Below are positions 22,210 through 33,556 of a stretch of DNA of 64,000 bases, one piece after another. The position numbers and the translations under genes are program-made. This stretch comes from Bombyx mori (Eukaryota > Arthropoda > Insecta > Lepidoptera > Bombycidae). The stretch spans positions 12,152,001-12,216,000 of the forward strand of contig NC_085116.1 in the NCBI RefSeq assembly GCF_030269925.1, in the 5' to 3' direction. Positions within the stretch are counted from its first letter, which is position 1, and every line of letters starts with the position of its first letter. The notes under the pieces were generated by a model. That model saw only the letters and a program-made list of their open reading frames with translations. It had not been told where the DNA came from and ran no database searches.

Positions 22210-22655
22210 GAAACTCTCACTTAGAATAAGTAAGTCAAACACTTTTTCAAAAATACATATTATTACACCGGTAAGAGTAACGCCATCTATCGCCGAATAG
22301 TCGAACGAATATCGAAGGATCTAGTAGGATCTAGAAAGCTCAAGAAGTACAACGCCATCTATTATCAGATAGCGGAAACACACAATACTCGAGTTTTGTG
22401 GAATATTCTGGATAATTCTAGGGATGTCGTATCGACTATAAAAGCGTTGCAGAGATGGCACCCAGTCAGTAAGTAATCGGAACTTCTCGAAGCGAAACAG
22501 CGAACGTACTACCTGAAGCGAAGCGGAAGAAGAAAATTGAGAATTTTAAATTGCTTGTGAAGTGTTTTGAGTGTTCTAAGTGATAAATACAGTTTTAAGT
22601 TGTACGTCGGTAGAATTTTTATTTATCCCGAACACCAGCGCGTAATAATATGATG
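22210..22655 (+). mobile_element. possible solo LTR
   Basis: A 440-bp segment with higher complexity than its surroundings. It contains GTAACGCCATCTATCGCCG and a second CAACGCCATCTATTATCAG, a TATA box, an initiator, and a purine-rich leader GAAGCGAAGCGGAAGAAGAA, ending near CGAACACCAGCGCG. The layout of enhancer-like repeats, TATA box, initiator and downstream leader resembles a gypsy or Pao LTR. I could not define TG...CA ends or a target duplication, and there is no gag or pol nearby. Confidence 0.4.
22437..22470 (+). promoter_or_regulatory. arthropod-type Pol II core promoter (TATA + Inr)
   Basis: TATAAAAG at 22437-22444 is followed by TCAGT at 22466-22470. The initiator A (22468) lies 31 bases from the first T of the TATA box, the spacing expected for insect promoters. 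The predicted transcript would start AGTAAGTAATCGG. The TCAGT context also creates GTAAGT, a strong splice-donor look-alike, two bases into the transcript. Confidence 0.5.
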
Positions 22656-22659
22656 TTTT

Positions 22660-23084
22660 AGATGTATGTGTACAAAATTGAAATATTAACAAAAAGGAGA
22701 AGACGATGCTAATTATACTCAAATTACGATTTTATGATAGATGTACTTAAGTCGACGCGCGAATCTAGTTGACTGACGCCCGAGTGCGACTTGATGTGCC
22801 AATGTTGCACGCTACAAATATGGGAAATTAATTTTAAAAAATCCTACGAAGGTTGTCGAGCAAATGCCCATCTGATAGTGCGATACTGTCATTGTGGACA
22901 TCAGCAAAACTATATTCTGCTATTACTTAGCCAAATCACGATCTTTTTCTAAATTTAATTTGACGAGGAACATGTCAGATTGCTGGAAAATATCGCGATA
23001 TTAATATCTGGGAACTTACTGAAGATGAACGTAGCGATTTCAGATATCTGAGTCCTGAGTTTGTGACCAAAATGAATGGCCGGT
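22660..23084. other. unassigned stretch
   Basis: No recognisable gene or repeat. Confidence 0.35.
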
Positions 23085-23172
23085 TGCATGGGTGAAGGCT
23101 CTAGTCAGAACCACACTAACTACTTAACACCAGGTGGACTGAGAGCTCGTCTACCTATCTATGCAATATAAA
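23085..23172 (+). mobile_element. degenerate Bm1 3' fragment
   Basis: AACTACTTAACACCAGGTGG followed by GAGAGCTCGTCTACCTATCT and GCAATATAAAAC matches the last 70 bases of Bm1. Confidence 0.65.
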
Positions 23173-23942
23173 ACTTTTTTGACGGTACAGGTATCCGATC
23201 CTACTCGAAGCTACTGCTTAATACAATCCGTGATCTTGAACTTGCTTTAAAGAAAATACATTATGTAATTTCCTGTAGAGACATTTCTAATTCCATAAAT
23301 AGTTCTATTTTTTGAAGATTGTGCATGACAATATTGTTATTACAATAGAGTTATAGATCGCGATAATATAGACATACACACCGGATTTCACTAATTTATT
23401 ATATGTATTTATTATATCCAAACAAACGAACTAAACCAATATAAAGGTGTGAATACAACGTTCGTAGAGGCAGTTTGTTGTTAATGGAATATGTTCATAA
23501 TACTGAGTGCTTTATATTTATACATTACGCTGTTCAACCATAGAATGGGGTCGTGACCTCGTAGTCTCTTTCCCATCCGCAACGCCGGCAACCATTAAGT
23601 TATCGAGATAACTAATAACCGCTCAGGAACACGCTTATCTCATTACTTGGAGTGGTGTGGATGCTAACATTAAATTTAAAACATGGCGGCGGTTTTCTTT
23701 ATGTCTTCGTTCGTAGAGAATTGTTCTTTATAAAATTTCCTACGAGAACTTAAAAAAAATTATGGAAATACAATACGGTGCTTTCGCACAGCAAGCGATG
23801 TACGCAAAAATATTCGATGCTGGTTCGGTTTAAGGGTCGGTTAGGCGGGTGCAAGTAATTGTTACATTATATAGGGTATATTGGAATCGTTCCAAATAAA
23901 GGTTGTGGCAATGCTTGTAATTATGAACAGTAGAACATTTTT
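23173..23942. other. unassigned stretch
   Basis: No recognisable gene or repeat. Confidence 0.35.
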
Positions 23943-24181
23943 ACTGGTGGTAGGACCTCTTCTGAGTCCGCACGGGTAGGTACCACCACCATGCCTATTT
24001 CTGCCGTGAAGCAGTAATGCGTTTCGGTGTGAAGGGTAGGGCAGCCGTTGTAACTATACCTGAGACCTTAGATCTCAAGATGGGTGACGCATTCACGTTG
24101 TAGATGTCTATGGGCTCCAGTAAGCACTTAACACCAAGTGGGTTGTGAGCTCGTCCAACTATCTAAGCAATAAAAAAAAAA
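23943..24181 (+). mobile_element. Bm1 SINE body
   Basis: From ACTGGTGGTAGGACCTCTTC to CTAAGCAATAAAAAAAAAAG. A small deletion removes about eight bases around the 'TTAGAACTTATATCTC' block. Confidence 0.87.
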
Positions 24182-24337
24182 GAACAAAACCTAGTATTAA
24201 CAACATCTATATCTAGGGGAAGAATATACACAGATAAGAAAACGTATAGAATCGGCTAAATGATTATAGGTTTGGTTTAAATCATCACATCTATTCATCG
24301 TGAACACTTACATAGATCATACGATCAATACTGTGTA

Positions 24338-24450
24338 TTTTTTTTTTATTGCCTTTGTAGGCTGACGAGCATACGGCCCACCTGATGGTGAGTGGTTACC
24401 GTCGCCCATGGACTTCAGCAATGCCAGGGCAGAGCCAAGCCGCTGCCTAC
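24338..24450 (-). mobile_element. short A-tailed retroposon, copy 3
   Basis: T run at 24338-24347, then TTGCCTTTGTAGGCTGACGA on to the common boundary CCGCTGCCTAC at 24450. It lies 28 bases from a Helitron. Confidence 0.78.
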
Positions 24451-24478
24451 AAATATAATATAATAGTTTTATAATAAA

Positions 24479-24691
24479 CTAGCGACCCGCCCTCGCTTCG
24501 CTTTGGAAACTGTAATTTATTATTGATTTCTCCACTATTTCATGGATACATATAAACCTTCCTCTCCAATCACTATATCTATTAAAAAAACCTCATCAAA
24601 ATCCGTTGCGTGGTTTTAAAGATTTAAGCATACATAGGGACAGACAGATATAGGGACAGAGAAAGCGACTTTGTTTTATACTATGTAGTGA
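24479..24691 (-). mobile_element. Helitron-like element, TCACTACATAGT family (H7)
   Basis: The reverse complement ends GGCGGGTCGCTAG before T. The start TCACTACATAGTATAAAACA is preceded by T instead of A, so this end deviates from the rule. An extra CAGACAGATATAGGGA repeat lies inside. Confidence 0.7.
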
Positions 24692-25169
24692 AGTAGTATT
24701 ATCGATGAAAATGAACCACATAACTACTTAGCGACAAGTAGAGCATTGACATTTACTCGTGCGAGTCCAAAATACTCACAGTATTCATTAATATGTATTA
24801 ACTATTTGTAAATGCACGTTTGTCAATGTTTTTTAATCTTCTAACACACTTGTACGCCACTTCGCCGTGGTATCAACGTCCGATAATGTAGGAAATTATT
24901 TGAGATAATGATTGATCGGTTCTCCAAGCTTATTATAGACTTAGTCAAATCAATCTAGTTAGTCAGACGTTACGTCAATATGCTTGACAATCAATAGCAT
25001 TACAACTATAAAAATAAATAAATTCATTTATTGGTTATATCACTCATCTTGCAGTGTTGCAAAGTTATAGATTTTAATTTTTAAGTGTTGTTCCAATTAT
25101 TATTATTATTAACAAAATACAATTGAAGTTTTTTGAATTCGCTAGTTTTCTCCATATTTAGATGCGGAA
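24692..25169. other. unassigned stretch
   Basis: AT-rich, no recognisable gene. Confidence 0.35.
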
Positions 25170-25440
25170 CGAAGATCTGAATACTGGAAAAGGACGACAG
25201 AGACCGCATGGAAATTGCTGTAGATTCCATGGACTGCCTTTCACAACAGTGTGCAGATCCTTCAAGAACTTGTCATTAAAACTAGACTTTCCACTATATG
25301 CCTTCGTAGGGTGCTGGAATTCTTTGGACACATTACTCGAAAGGATGGGCACAATCTCGAACAGCTAATGGTGACAGGCAAGGTGGATCGTAAACGTCCC
25401 AGAGAACACAATAAATATTGAGGCAAGGGACGTGAGGAGG
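25170..25440 (+). mobile_element. degenerate RTE-like LINE end
   Basis: A clear coding remnant at 25272-25403 reads LVIKTRLSTICLRRVLEFFG, then HITRKDGHNLEQLMVTGKVD and RKRPRE. It aligns with IKTRLSTLCLRRALEYFGHI of the 17-kb copy. The frame breaks after that, and the 3' part ends GACGTGAGGAGGAGGAG like the other family members. Confidence 0.7.
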
Positions 25441-25489
25441 AGGAGCTTCCAATTATTGATATCGCGCACGGTCTTTTCAGCTTTAAGAT

Positions 25490-25671
25490 GTGGTATCTAC
25501 AGCCTTAAGCAGGAATGCATTTTGGTTTGAAGGGCGGGGTAGCCGTTGTAACTATACTGAGACCTTAGATCTGATATCTCAAGATGGGTGGCGCATTTAC
25601 GTCGTAGATTTCTATGGGCTCCAGTGACCACATAATACCAGGTGGGCTGTAATAAAAACAAAAGTGACGCA
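25490..25671 (+). mobile_element. partial Bm1 SINE
   Basis: Middle and 3' parts of the body (GGAATGCATTTTGGTTTGAA ... CCAGGTGGGCTGTAATAAAA). The end of the body (GAGCTCGTCC...) is deleted just before the tail. Confidence 0.75.
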
Positions 25672-26385
25672 GAGCTCCACCCTACCTTACTTTTTCCAGC
25701 GGTCGCTAAGCCGGTAGGCTACCCGGAACTGAATGACCATGAGCTAGTTAATCTACCCATATAAAATGATTATAATAACATGTTACCGCAAGCCACTGTT
25801 ATTATACATAAAAAAACATTTTTAGGATAATATTTTCCATGTTTTTCACATATTATAGACAAGATTTAAAACTACTTTACTATCTAATATCGCGTTTATT
25901 ATTTCTGACGATTCGAATACTTTTCAATTTTCGTGTTTACAAACAACTTTTTAAGGTGTTATCCGTCGACATTTAAAAATTGTGATAGCTATCGTCTATT
26001 TTTATTAAAGTATAAACGTAAAAGTAATTTTAATTGGAAGCTATAATATTCTATAACAAAAATTTATTAGCAGCGAAATTTCCTCTCGTAACACTCAACC
26101 TATAACGCAAACAATAATAACATATTCAACAGAGCTCCGTGATTTCCTATTCTAAGGATCAATGCCCTCGCATGAACTAAATACAAGGTATTTTATTTCA
26201 TACAAAAATAGGTCGGTTTCTGTAATATCATGGCAATGTACGCTAACAATGCTTGTTGAAGTATATCAAAAACAAGACTCGTGATTCTGTATATCGAGCC
26301 CGAATGTTGCCTGACGAAAGAATTTGTCAGATTGCCTAGATAGACAAATTAAAATTCACAATAACTTTTTAGAATGTTTAGATAT
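25672..26385. other. unassigned stretch
   Basis: AT-rich, nothing recognisable. Confidence 0.35.
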
Positions 26386-26580
26386 TTTTTTTATTTACAG
26401 CGTAGATTGGCGAACAAGCTTACGGATTGTCTAAATGGCTAACGGAAATCATGGACATCAGCGCATCAATGCCGCAAGTAACCTTAAGATATAAGGACTT
26501 AAGGAAGTCTTGCGTTGTCCTTCCTTCCTACTGGAATGCCTACCCGTGCGGGCTTACAATAGATCTTACCAGCAGTAAAT
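26386..26580 (-). mobile_element. degenerate Bm1 SINE
   Basis: The T run at 26386-26393 is followed by ACAGCGTAGATTGGCGAACA and ends CTACCCGTGCGGGCTTACAA...CCAGCAGTAAA. The order matches inverted Bm1 with heavy drift. The plus frame at 26427-26684 over it is not a gene. Confidence 0.6.
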
Positions 26581-28146
26581 GCCGGTTGCAGAATCTCTTA
26601 GTTGTCTTTCACGACACCCACATGAAGAGAGGGAGTTTTAATATTCTAGGCCAACAACAAACAACAGTAGTGTTGTTAAAGTAATATAACAATTGAATAG
26701 ATAGCAAAATTTGTGTTTGATAGTTTAGTATAGATTGCTAAAGTTATCGAATTTATTTGAATGGTTCCTTTAATGTTAATAATGTTTTAATTTAAAATTA
26801 AGAATAAAAAGTACTAAATAATCATTAAATAATTTGATAACAATCTCCGATCGGATTTTTCTAGATTCGTTATTTATTTTGTCTGTCAACCCCAAATATT
26901 ATCCTTGTGTAAGGTTAACCACCGGGTAACAGCTGTCTGTGGATTTACGAGACATCTTTTATTTTCTACGGAACAAACAAGCAATGCTGGGACCAATTAA
27001 TGTTTGTTCAACAAAACGTATTTCGGTATGATACCGTCTTGTGAGCGAGAATTGTGCTCTGTGTATTTAGGTCGGTGCCCATTGTAAGTGTAAGGGATAT
27101 GGTGTGAGTGGAAGGGATAAGTTTTGGCTTAGTAGACTGTTAACTTTATGTATACTGACAAAAGATGATTTTTCATTCATATCATTGTAGTTCATATTTC
27201 TTGTATTAAAAAAAAGATGAAAGGCCCCAGATAGTTTTTTCTCCCGTTTATGGGTATCGGGACCACACGTCCGGGACAAAGACAGCTATACCCAGATACT
27301 GATACTAGCCGGGAAGCTTTATTAACGATATGACGTATCCAATAATACGAAAACGATAATTTTATATATACATATGTCGGAGAAGCCACAATTATTAACA
27401 CCATCGTCAGATATCATAGGGGCGAATAAGGTGATCGAGCTAAGAGAAATATTGAGTACACCAAACACGTTTGTTGTCTTAGAACGATTTAGAAATCTTC
27501 TCTTGACGTTAGCAAACGAAAATGAATGACGGTTCTTAGGGCGGAGGCACCGCTCTTCAAGAAGGCTGGTTGGTAAGTGTGATGACGTCTATGCGCCTCC
27601 ATCGGCTAGGCTCTGTCGTAGCACGAAGTTAGTCGAGTTCTGATGATACCGCAATCGTGCTGCCATCTCATTGTACATAACATTGTACCTAAGCATCATT
27701 AGCGCGATTTAGGTTATTCCAGGATTTTTCGACTCGACTAGACTTTAAAATCATTGTAATTACTGTAAACAAAAGCTAAATCTTCACAGCGTGTATATTC
27801 GAAATGAAAATCTTGAAAGTACGTAAATAAAATTTGTCGTAAAGACATTATCGCATAAATGTAGCGTCATTGCCGCATCAATCACTCCGGACGGAAGATT
27901 TATCATATTATCTTGAACGAAAATACACCTGTTTCCTCGTAATTGTTAGGTACATTGATTGCTTAAAATAACAGTTTTTACAGATTTCCGTGACAAATTA
28001 ATATATTAAGTAACTAACTCGTATTAAAGTTAAATCCATTAGTATGAACTATTTTGAACTACCTATATAGAAACCGAGCTTGGTAATTTTCATTTCTAAG
28101 TTCTCCTGCTATGTTTTAATTATCAATTCAAAAAAAAAAAAGTTTA
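26581..28146. other. unassigned stretch
   Basis: No convincing gene. Around 27230-27330 there is a slightly GC-richer piece (GGTATCGGGACCACACGTCC) that may be repeat-derived, but I cannot name it. Minus frames at 27067-27404 overlap each other without motifs. Confidence 0.35.
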
Positions 28147-28258
28147 ATCTTCGGGTGGCGCATTCACACTGTGATATCTATGGGAGTCCATACATCCGGC
28201 AATCATTTTACATAGGGTGTGGTCATGAAGTCGTACTTACCTAAGCAATATAAAAAAA
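28147..28258 (+). mobile_element. degenerate Bm1 3' fragment
   Basis: GGGTGGCGCATTCACACTGT, ATCTATGGGAGTCCA and CCTAAGCAATATAAAAAA, in Bm1 order. It is preceded by an A run at 28131-28141. Confidence 0.55.
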
Positions 28259-29002
28259 TATAAATATATACTTACATATGTACGTTTAAATATATAAATT
28301 TATTATATAGGTATTAAAAAATTCATAAAAAGAACGACCAAACCTGTTCGTCCTTCGGCTTAGCAATCGTTGCCACTAGCTATTGCGCCCCCGAGTCTTA
28401 CTAATAATTTAACAACAAACATCTTTACAGTATGTAATTATTTGATACGTACATCCCTGCTCTTAAATACGTCGTTCCCAACACTGTCGCGATCTAATCT
28501 AAAAACTAAGATTTCTCAAACTCCGTCGCAAGGGCGGATCCAGGGGGGGGGTCATGGGGGTCATGACCCCCCCCTGAGCTGGTTCCAGGACCTAGGTGGA
28601 CCGCATATTGAACATAATGATTTTAGGACACAATATATTGTTGCTCCTTAATTAATTTAATATATTAAAATAACTTTGTATGGTGGCAATTGTTTGGGAA
28701 CGAACGCATCGAAAATTTTTAATTTTACCGCGCCACACTCGCGCGCGCTTGTCGACTACGTAACGTCTAGCTCTAGGCCTAACCTCAAATTGAATCCTAA
28801 CCTCAATCGGAATCGGAACGACTAAACTTCAACACATCATAACATAGTTCTAAGTTAAAAAACTAAAATTTATTTCTAGCTTTAATGTGTTAAAATTGTA
28901 CCTTTATGAGTATTCTTAAAAATTGTTACTGTAAATTCATTAATTACAAGAAATGGCAAGTAATCAGTTTCTCATTATCCCAGTGTGTGTGTTTTAACTT
29001 AA

Positions 29003-30781
29003 ATGTTATTGTTGTTAATGCTCATAAAGTACCTCATAGGTAGATATGTAGGTACCTACTTACTGACTGGTCGGCTTGTCCTTATTCCTAAGGAAGGCCG
29101 GCCACGTGACGAGCCAAGCGGGTACCACCCAATCGTCGTGCTGGACGAGCCTGGTAAGCTCCTCGAGCGCATCGTCGCCAGTCGCCTCGTCCAGCACCTC
29201 GAAAGCGTTGGGCCTGACCTGGCTCCTAACCAATATGGTTTCCGGAGAGGTCGCTCCACCATGGACGCGGTCTTGCGCGTCCAACACCTCTCCGATCGTG
29301 CGTGCTCCGAGGGGAGCGTGTTATTGGCTGTGTCGATTGATATCGCCAACGCCTTCAACACGATCCCTTGGAACACGATTGTGGAATCGCTCCGGTTTCA
29401 CCGCGTCCCCCCTAGTCTCCGCACCCTGATAGAGGATTACCTCTCAGGGCGAAATGTGGTCTTCCCCGAGAGGAGGGGGTGGGGACGGAAAGCGGTGTCG
29501 TGCGGGGTCCCGCAGGGGTCGGTACTTGGACCACTCCTGTGGGACATCGGTTTCGACTGGGTATTGCGCGGTGCTAGCCTGCGTGGCGTCGACGTAGTGT
29601 GCTATGCCGACGACACGCTGGTGACGGCCCGCGGAGCTGACTACAGAGCCGCAGCGATCCTTGCGACGGCGGCGGTCTCCACCGTCGTTAGTCGCATTCG
29701 GAGATTAGGTCTTGAGGTGGCCCTCCGCAAGTCCGAAGCGATGTGCTTTCACCCAGTCCGGAGGGGACCTCCTCCGGGAGCGAATTTCATAGTTGGCGGA
29801 GTATCGATCGCTGTCCAGCCGAAGCTCAAATATTTGGGCCTTGTGCTGGACAGTCGATGGCGCTTCGACCACAACTTTGGTGAGTTAGTCCCGAAGCTGC
29901 TGGGGATGGCGGGTGCACTAGCCCGTCTTCTCCCCAATGTCGGTGGTTGCAGCGCCGGCGTCCGGCGTCTGTACCTGGGGTTCGTGCGCAGTATGGCTTT
30001 GTACGGCGCTCCCGTGTGGTCGCCCACACTCTCTGCGCGCAATGCAGCTTTGCTGCTACGAGCGCAGCGGGTGCTCGCGGTGAGGGTCATCAGGGGGTAC
30101 CGTACGATCTCCCGGGAGGTCGCCTGCGCCCTCGCCGGTTCCCTTCCTTGGGATCTCGAGGCCGAGGTAGCAGCTGCGGTATACCGGCGGAGAACACAGT
30201 CCCTGAGTCGGGGACGGACGCCCGGCCCTTCGGCTGTCGGTCGGTGGAGGCGTGCTGCGCGTCATCTGGCGTACGCCAAGTGGAGGGAGCGGTTGCTGGA
30301 GGAGCTTGGCCAAACTTCACTCACTCGCCGACGCACCCTCGAGGCCCTGGTGCCCGTGCTGGAGGCATGGTTAGATAGACGACACGGCGTGCTCTCCTTC
30401 CACCTAACGCAGGTCCTCTCGGGGCATGGTTGCTTCGAGAGGTACCTGTGGAAGGTTTGCAGGAGAGAGCCACATCCGGGTTGCCACCAGTGTGGGCATC
30501 CGGATGATGACGCTCAGCACGCACTCGAAGGGTGCCCGCGTTGGGAGCGCTCGCGGCGAGACCTCATCGCGGTGCTGGGGAGAGACCTCTCCTTGCGGGC
30601 TGTCATCGCCCGCATGCTAGAGGACCAGAATTCTTGGGAGGCCATGACCAGGTTTTGCGACCTGGTCATGGCGTTCCGTGAGGCTGAGGAGCGCGAAAGG
30701 GAGTGGGATCCCTCTTCGGCTTCTCAGCGAAGAAGGCGGAATGGGCGGCACGGGCGCGAAGCTCCCGTTCATCTCCCGTAG
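29003..30781 (+). pseudogene. reverse transcriptase C-terminal part of an R1-clade LINE
   Basis: The frame of 592 codons is open, but its first 22 codons, including the ATG, come from the hAT/target DNA. LINE sequence starts at about residue 23 (GRLVLIPKEGRP). Visible reverse-transcriptase blocks: NQYGFRRGRSTMDAV, SIDIANAFNTIPW, GVPQGSVLGPLLWDIGFD and the catalytic box CYADDTLVT (YADD at residues 201-204), then LKYLGLVLDSRW. A zinc knuckle C-x2-C-x8-H-x4-C (CHQCGHPDDDAQHALEGC) lies near residues 495-512, as in R1-clade ORF2. With the endonuclease and early RT blocks lost, it cannot retrotranspose alone. Confidence 0.9.
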
Positions 30782-31269
30782 GGGCTGTCGGGTGCCGGGT
30801 GCGGGGGTGCCCGGTACTCGGCTGTTGGTCCGGTGGTGAGGCGGCGCAAGGTGGCTCCTGTGCACCGCTCACGGTGTGTCCGAGACGACGTCCTGTGGGA
30901 TTTTCCCGGGAATGGAGTGCCGTCCTATTAACAGGATGGGTACCGGCGACGGCGAGCCTTCGGCGCGCACTGTGTGGTACCGTGGGTTTCGTGGAGTCGG
31001 AATGGTGGGGCTCGATGGGGTTTAGTCGGTAGTCGGTTTTGCGGGGTAGCTCTTGGTGGCTGACGCCGTGCAGTGCCTCGTGCGCCTTTCTCAAGGCGTA
31101 GTCTCCCGGCGTGAATTGGGAGAAGAGGAGGACCCCTGTCTTCTTCTTCTCCCTGTTCTTCTGTGGAGGCGCCGGAGTCCGACATAACCCGGTCTCTTAC
31201 CCCCCTCGACCGGGTATCCGTAAATGGATTCCCCAGCGTTAAAAAAAAAAAAAGGTACCTACTTACTGA
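29051..31269 (+). mobile_element. 5'-truncated R1-clade LINE, recent insertion
   Basis: The element 29067-31253 (2187 bp) is bounded by the perfect 16-bp direct repeat GGTACCTACTTACTGA (29051-29066, 31254-31269). It has a 13-base A tail (31241-31253), a GC-rich 3' UTR of about 460 bases and an uninterrupted reading frame. It lacks ORF1, the endonuclease and the first part of the reverse transcriptase. The intact frame and perfect duplication indicate recent arrival. Its UTR end is also found at 16488-16580. Confidence 0.92.
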
Positions 31270-31660
31270 AAGAGTCCTGCGTGACTTATGTACCTACTTA
31301 TATATATTTTTTAGACGAGAGAGATTGAAGAGCATAAGGTTTCTAACCCAACCTAATAAAATCTTAGATAAATTCACACAATGAAATCAAGTGTATCGTC
31401 GTGACCACATTGATTTTAATGCTTTTAAAAATAAAAGCTTTTAAATATGTACAAGTTATTATGTGTTAAGTTTTTCAAGTGAACAATAAAGAATAAAAGT
31501 AATAAATAAAAGTTTTAAGTACAGTACTTACGTACATTAATAAAAAACCTACTTTTTACTTGTATCTATTGTTATCAAAATTAAATTAGAAGTACTTGAC
31601 TTGACTATGACTATGTGACCCCCTCCTGGCACCAAAGCTGGATCCGCCCTTGCTCCGTCG

Positions 31661-32163
31661 CAGAGATTCACTCTAAGGTTCACATAGCGGTTCGTTCCAT
31701 TTAGGTCTTTCAGTGTTTCTGCAATCAGATATTGGAAGCTATGTTCCTCGGTTCTTTTACGCTCTGATTTTAAAAGTTATCGTCCCTAAAACAGGATTAC
31801 ATTAGCTTTATTGTGTTTGAAAGTTTACGAATACTAAAAGAATATGCTGTACCGACTTCACTAAATGTGACGATAACAGTAAGAAGATAAAACTATCTTT
31901 AAGAATTTTGAATAAATACCATTCTAATTACGTTAATTTAGCTTCGCGTAAATTGTTTGTTTCTAATAAAAATTGCTGATATCTAATTCAATACATTCAA
32001 ATAGGCCTTGCTTGTTTATTCGACTTATCAATTAAGCAAATGTGTCTCGCCCAAGTTGTCTTTAGTCATAATATAAACAGTGGCTGTGAAATTCATTGAT
32101 TTGGTGTACGAATTTGAAATGAAACCTAAAGGTATCAACCGTTTTCGTATTATAAGGCAACTA
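31661..32163. other. unassigned stretch
   Basis: AT-rich, nothing recognisable. Confidence 0.35.
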
Positions 32164-32350
32164 TTTTTTTACGCTTATATGAGCTCACGGCCCACTAGAT
32201 GTTAAGTGGTTACCGGAGCCCATTGATATCAACAACGTAAATGCCGCCACCCACCTTGACGTATGAGTTCTAATTTTCAGTTTTATAGTATAACGGCTAT
32301 CCCACGCTTCAAATCAAAACGGGTTACAGCTTCACGGCAGAGAAATAGAG
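32164..32350 (-). mobile_element. partial Bm1 SINE
   Basis: Inverted body from the T-rich tail (ATTTTTTTACGCTTATATGA) to ACAGCTTCACGGCAGAGAAATAG. The 5' third is missing. Confidence 0.72.
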
Positions 32351-33249
32351 TGTACTTTAACAATGTTTCAGAGAAATTATTATTGAATTTTGTACAATCA
32401 AACAGAAAAACTCGGCGAAAACAGTATTATTCCAAATTATTAGTATAATCTCGATTATTAATATAATTGGAAAGCTATGAAGAATTAGTCTAGCTATACT
32501 GATTGATTCTTTCAGTGTAGACGGGCTGAAGAATTTGGTCTACACTATGTGAAGTGGTTACATGAGCTTAGGAACACACACAAGCGTGTGCGCTGCTGCT
32601 TGAGACATGATACCGAATTCTCAGTTTTTTTTTAAATTCCATAGATGGATGAACAAGCTCACGCCCTATTTCGTATAATATACTTATCCGATGTCATAGA
32701 AATCATATACTACGCCACCCACTTAGAGGAATAAGGCAAAATTTTACCTTTCGTTGCGTAATCTGTATTTTTTGGATAGCCGCATAACACTGGGTAGACT
32801 GTGTATTTGTTCATCGAACTAGTCCAATAAAAATAACTCTAAATTGATAGCATTTCAGCGACTACTACATCAAAATATGCGGTTTTCAAATACAAACTCA
32901 ACCTGGTGGTGAGCGGTGAAACTTATATCAAACCGCGATAACACAGTCAAAGGGAGAAGGCGAAAAATGGTACTAACCAATAGGTGCAAATTAGAACATT
33001 TCATTTATATAACAGACCAGTTGAATGCAACTCAGGGTGGCTGCACAGTTAGCTCGACCGTAAAATGTCCTGTGTCGCTTTCAAATCTAGCACTTTACCA
33101 GTATGGGGAATACTTACTTTCATTGCACACACAACCCCCTCAGCGGTACTTATGTGTTGTAAATGTATGGTTCGCTCTTTGTTTGCTTTTGAAGATACAG
33201 CTATGTATAATTTCTTAAGCGGCCGAGAGAGTGTGAACGAGATCTCGCC
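32351..33249. other. mostly unassigned; possible Bm1 fossil inside
   Basis: At 32627-32740 a T run followed by CCATAGATGGATGAACAAGC, TCACGCCC and CTACGCCACCCACTTAGAGG looks like a very old inverted Bm1. The rest shows nothing, and the overlapping plus frames 32916-33218 and 33065-33283 have no motif. Confidence 0.35.
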
Positions 33250-33327
33250 GCATCCAGTTTCAAGTAACTACCGGATCCCATAGACAACAACGTAAATGCC
33301 ACCACTCATCTTGAGACATGCTTTGCT

Positions 33328-33513
33328 TTTTCCTACCTATGCTGATAGCCTTGAGAGGCTATTTCAGCTTCGCCCTAACGTTTGTAGGTGAGCTCACGGG
33401 GCTCAAACCTGACTACGATGCTAACACTGCCCCTAGCAAGAGCCATGCTTCGCAGAATCTACCACCGGATCGGAAACGCGACCCACTGAGAAGATCCGGC
33501 GAGAAACTCAGTG
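33328..33513 (-). mobile_element. LINE tail (BMC1/L1Bm-like), copy 5, nested in Bm1
   Basis: Runs from the T-rich end (TTTTTCCTACCTATGCTGAT) through the inverted small hairpin to the hairpin arm AACTCAGTG, where it is truncated. The left stem arm CCCACTGAG is intact and the right arm is cut at CTCAGTG. Confidence 0.8.
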
Positions 33514-33556
33514 AACGGTGTTCTTAACCTCAGTTATATAGTACAACGGTTACCCC

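Larger units (their letters stand above)
28521..31660. mobile_element. non-autonomous hAT transposon with 8-bp target duplication, split by a LINE
   Basis: The element 28529-31652 is flanked by the perfect 8-bp direct repeat CTCCGTCG (28521-28528, 31653-31660). Its ends are perfect 15-bp inverted repeats, CAAGGGCGGATCCAG. Eight-base target sites and this CA-GGGCGGATCCAG type of terminus fit the hAT superfamily. Without the nested LINE and one copy of its target duplication the element is about 921 bp. It has no transposase frame, so any past movement was in trans. It also carries a G8-10/C8 near-palindrome just inside the left end (28541-28575). Confidence 0.85.

Noticed and set aside
29056..31185. 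Many long frames on both strands in the 29-31 kb GC-rich segment
   Set aside because: Shadows of the LINE reverse-transcriptase frame and its GC-rich UTR.
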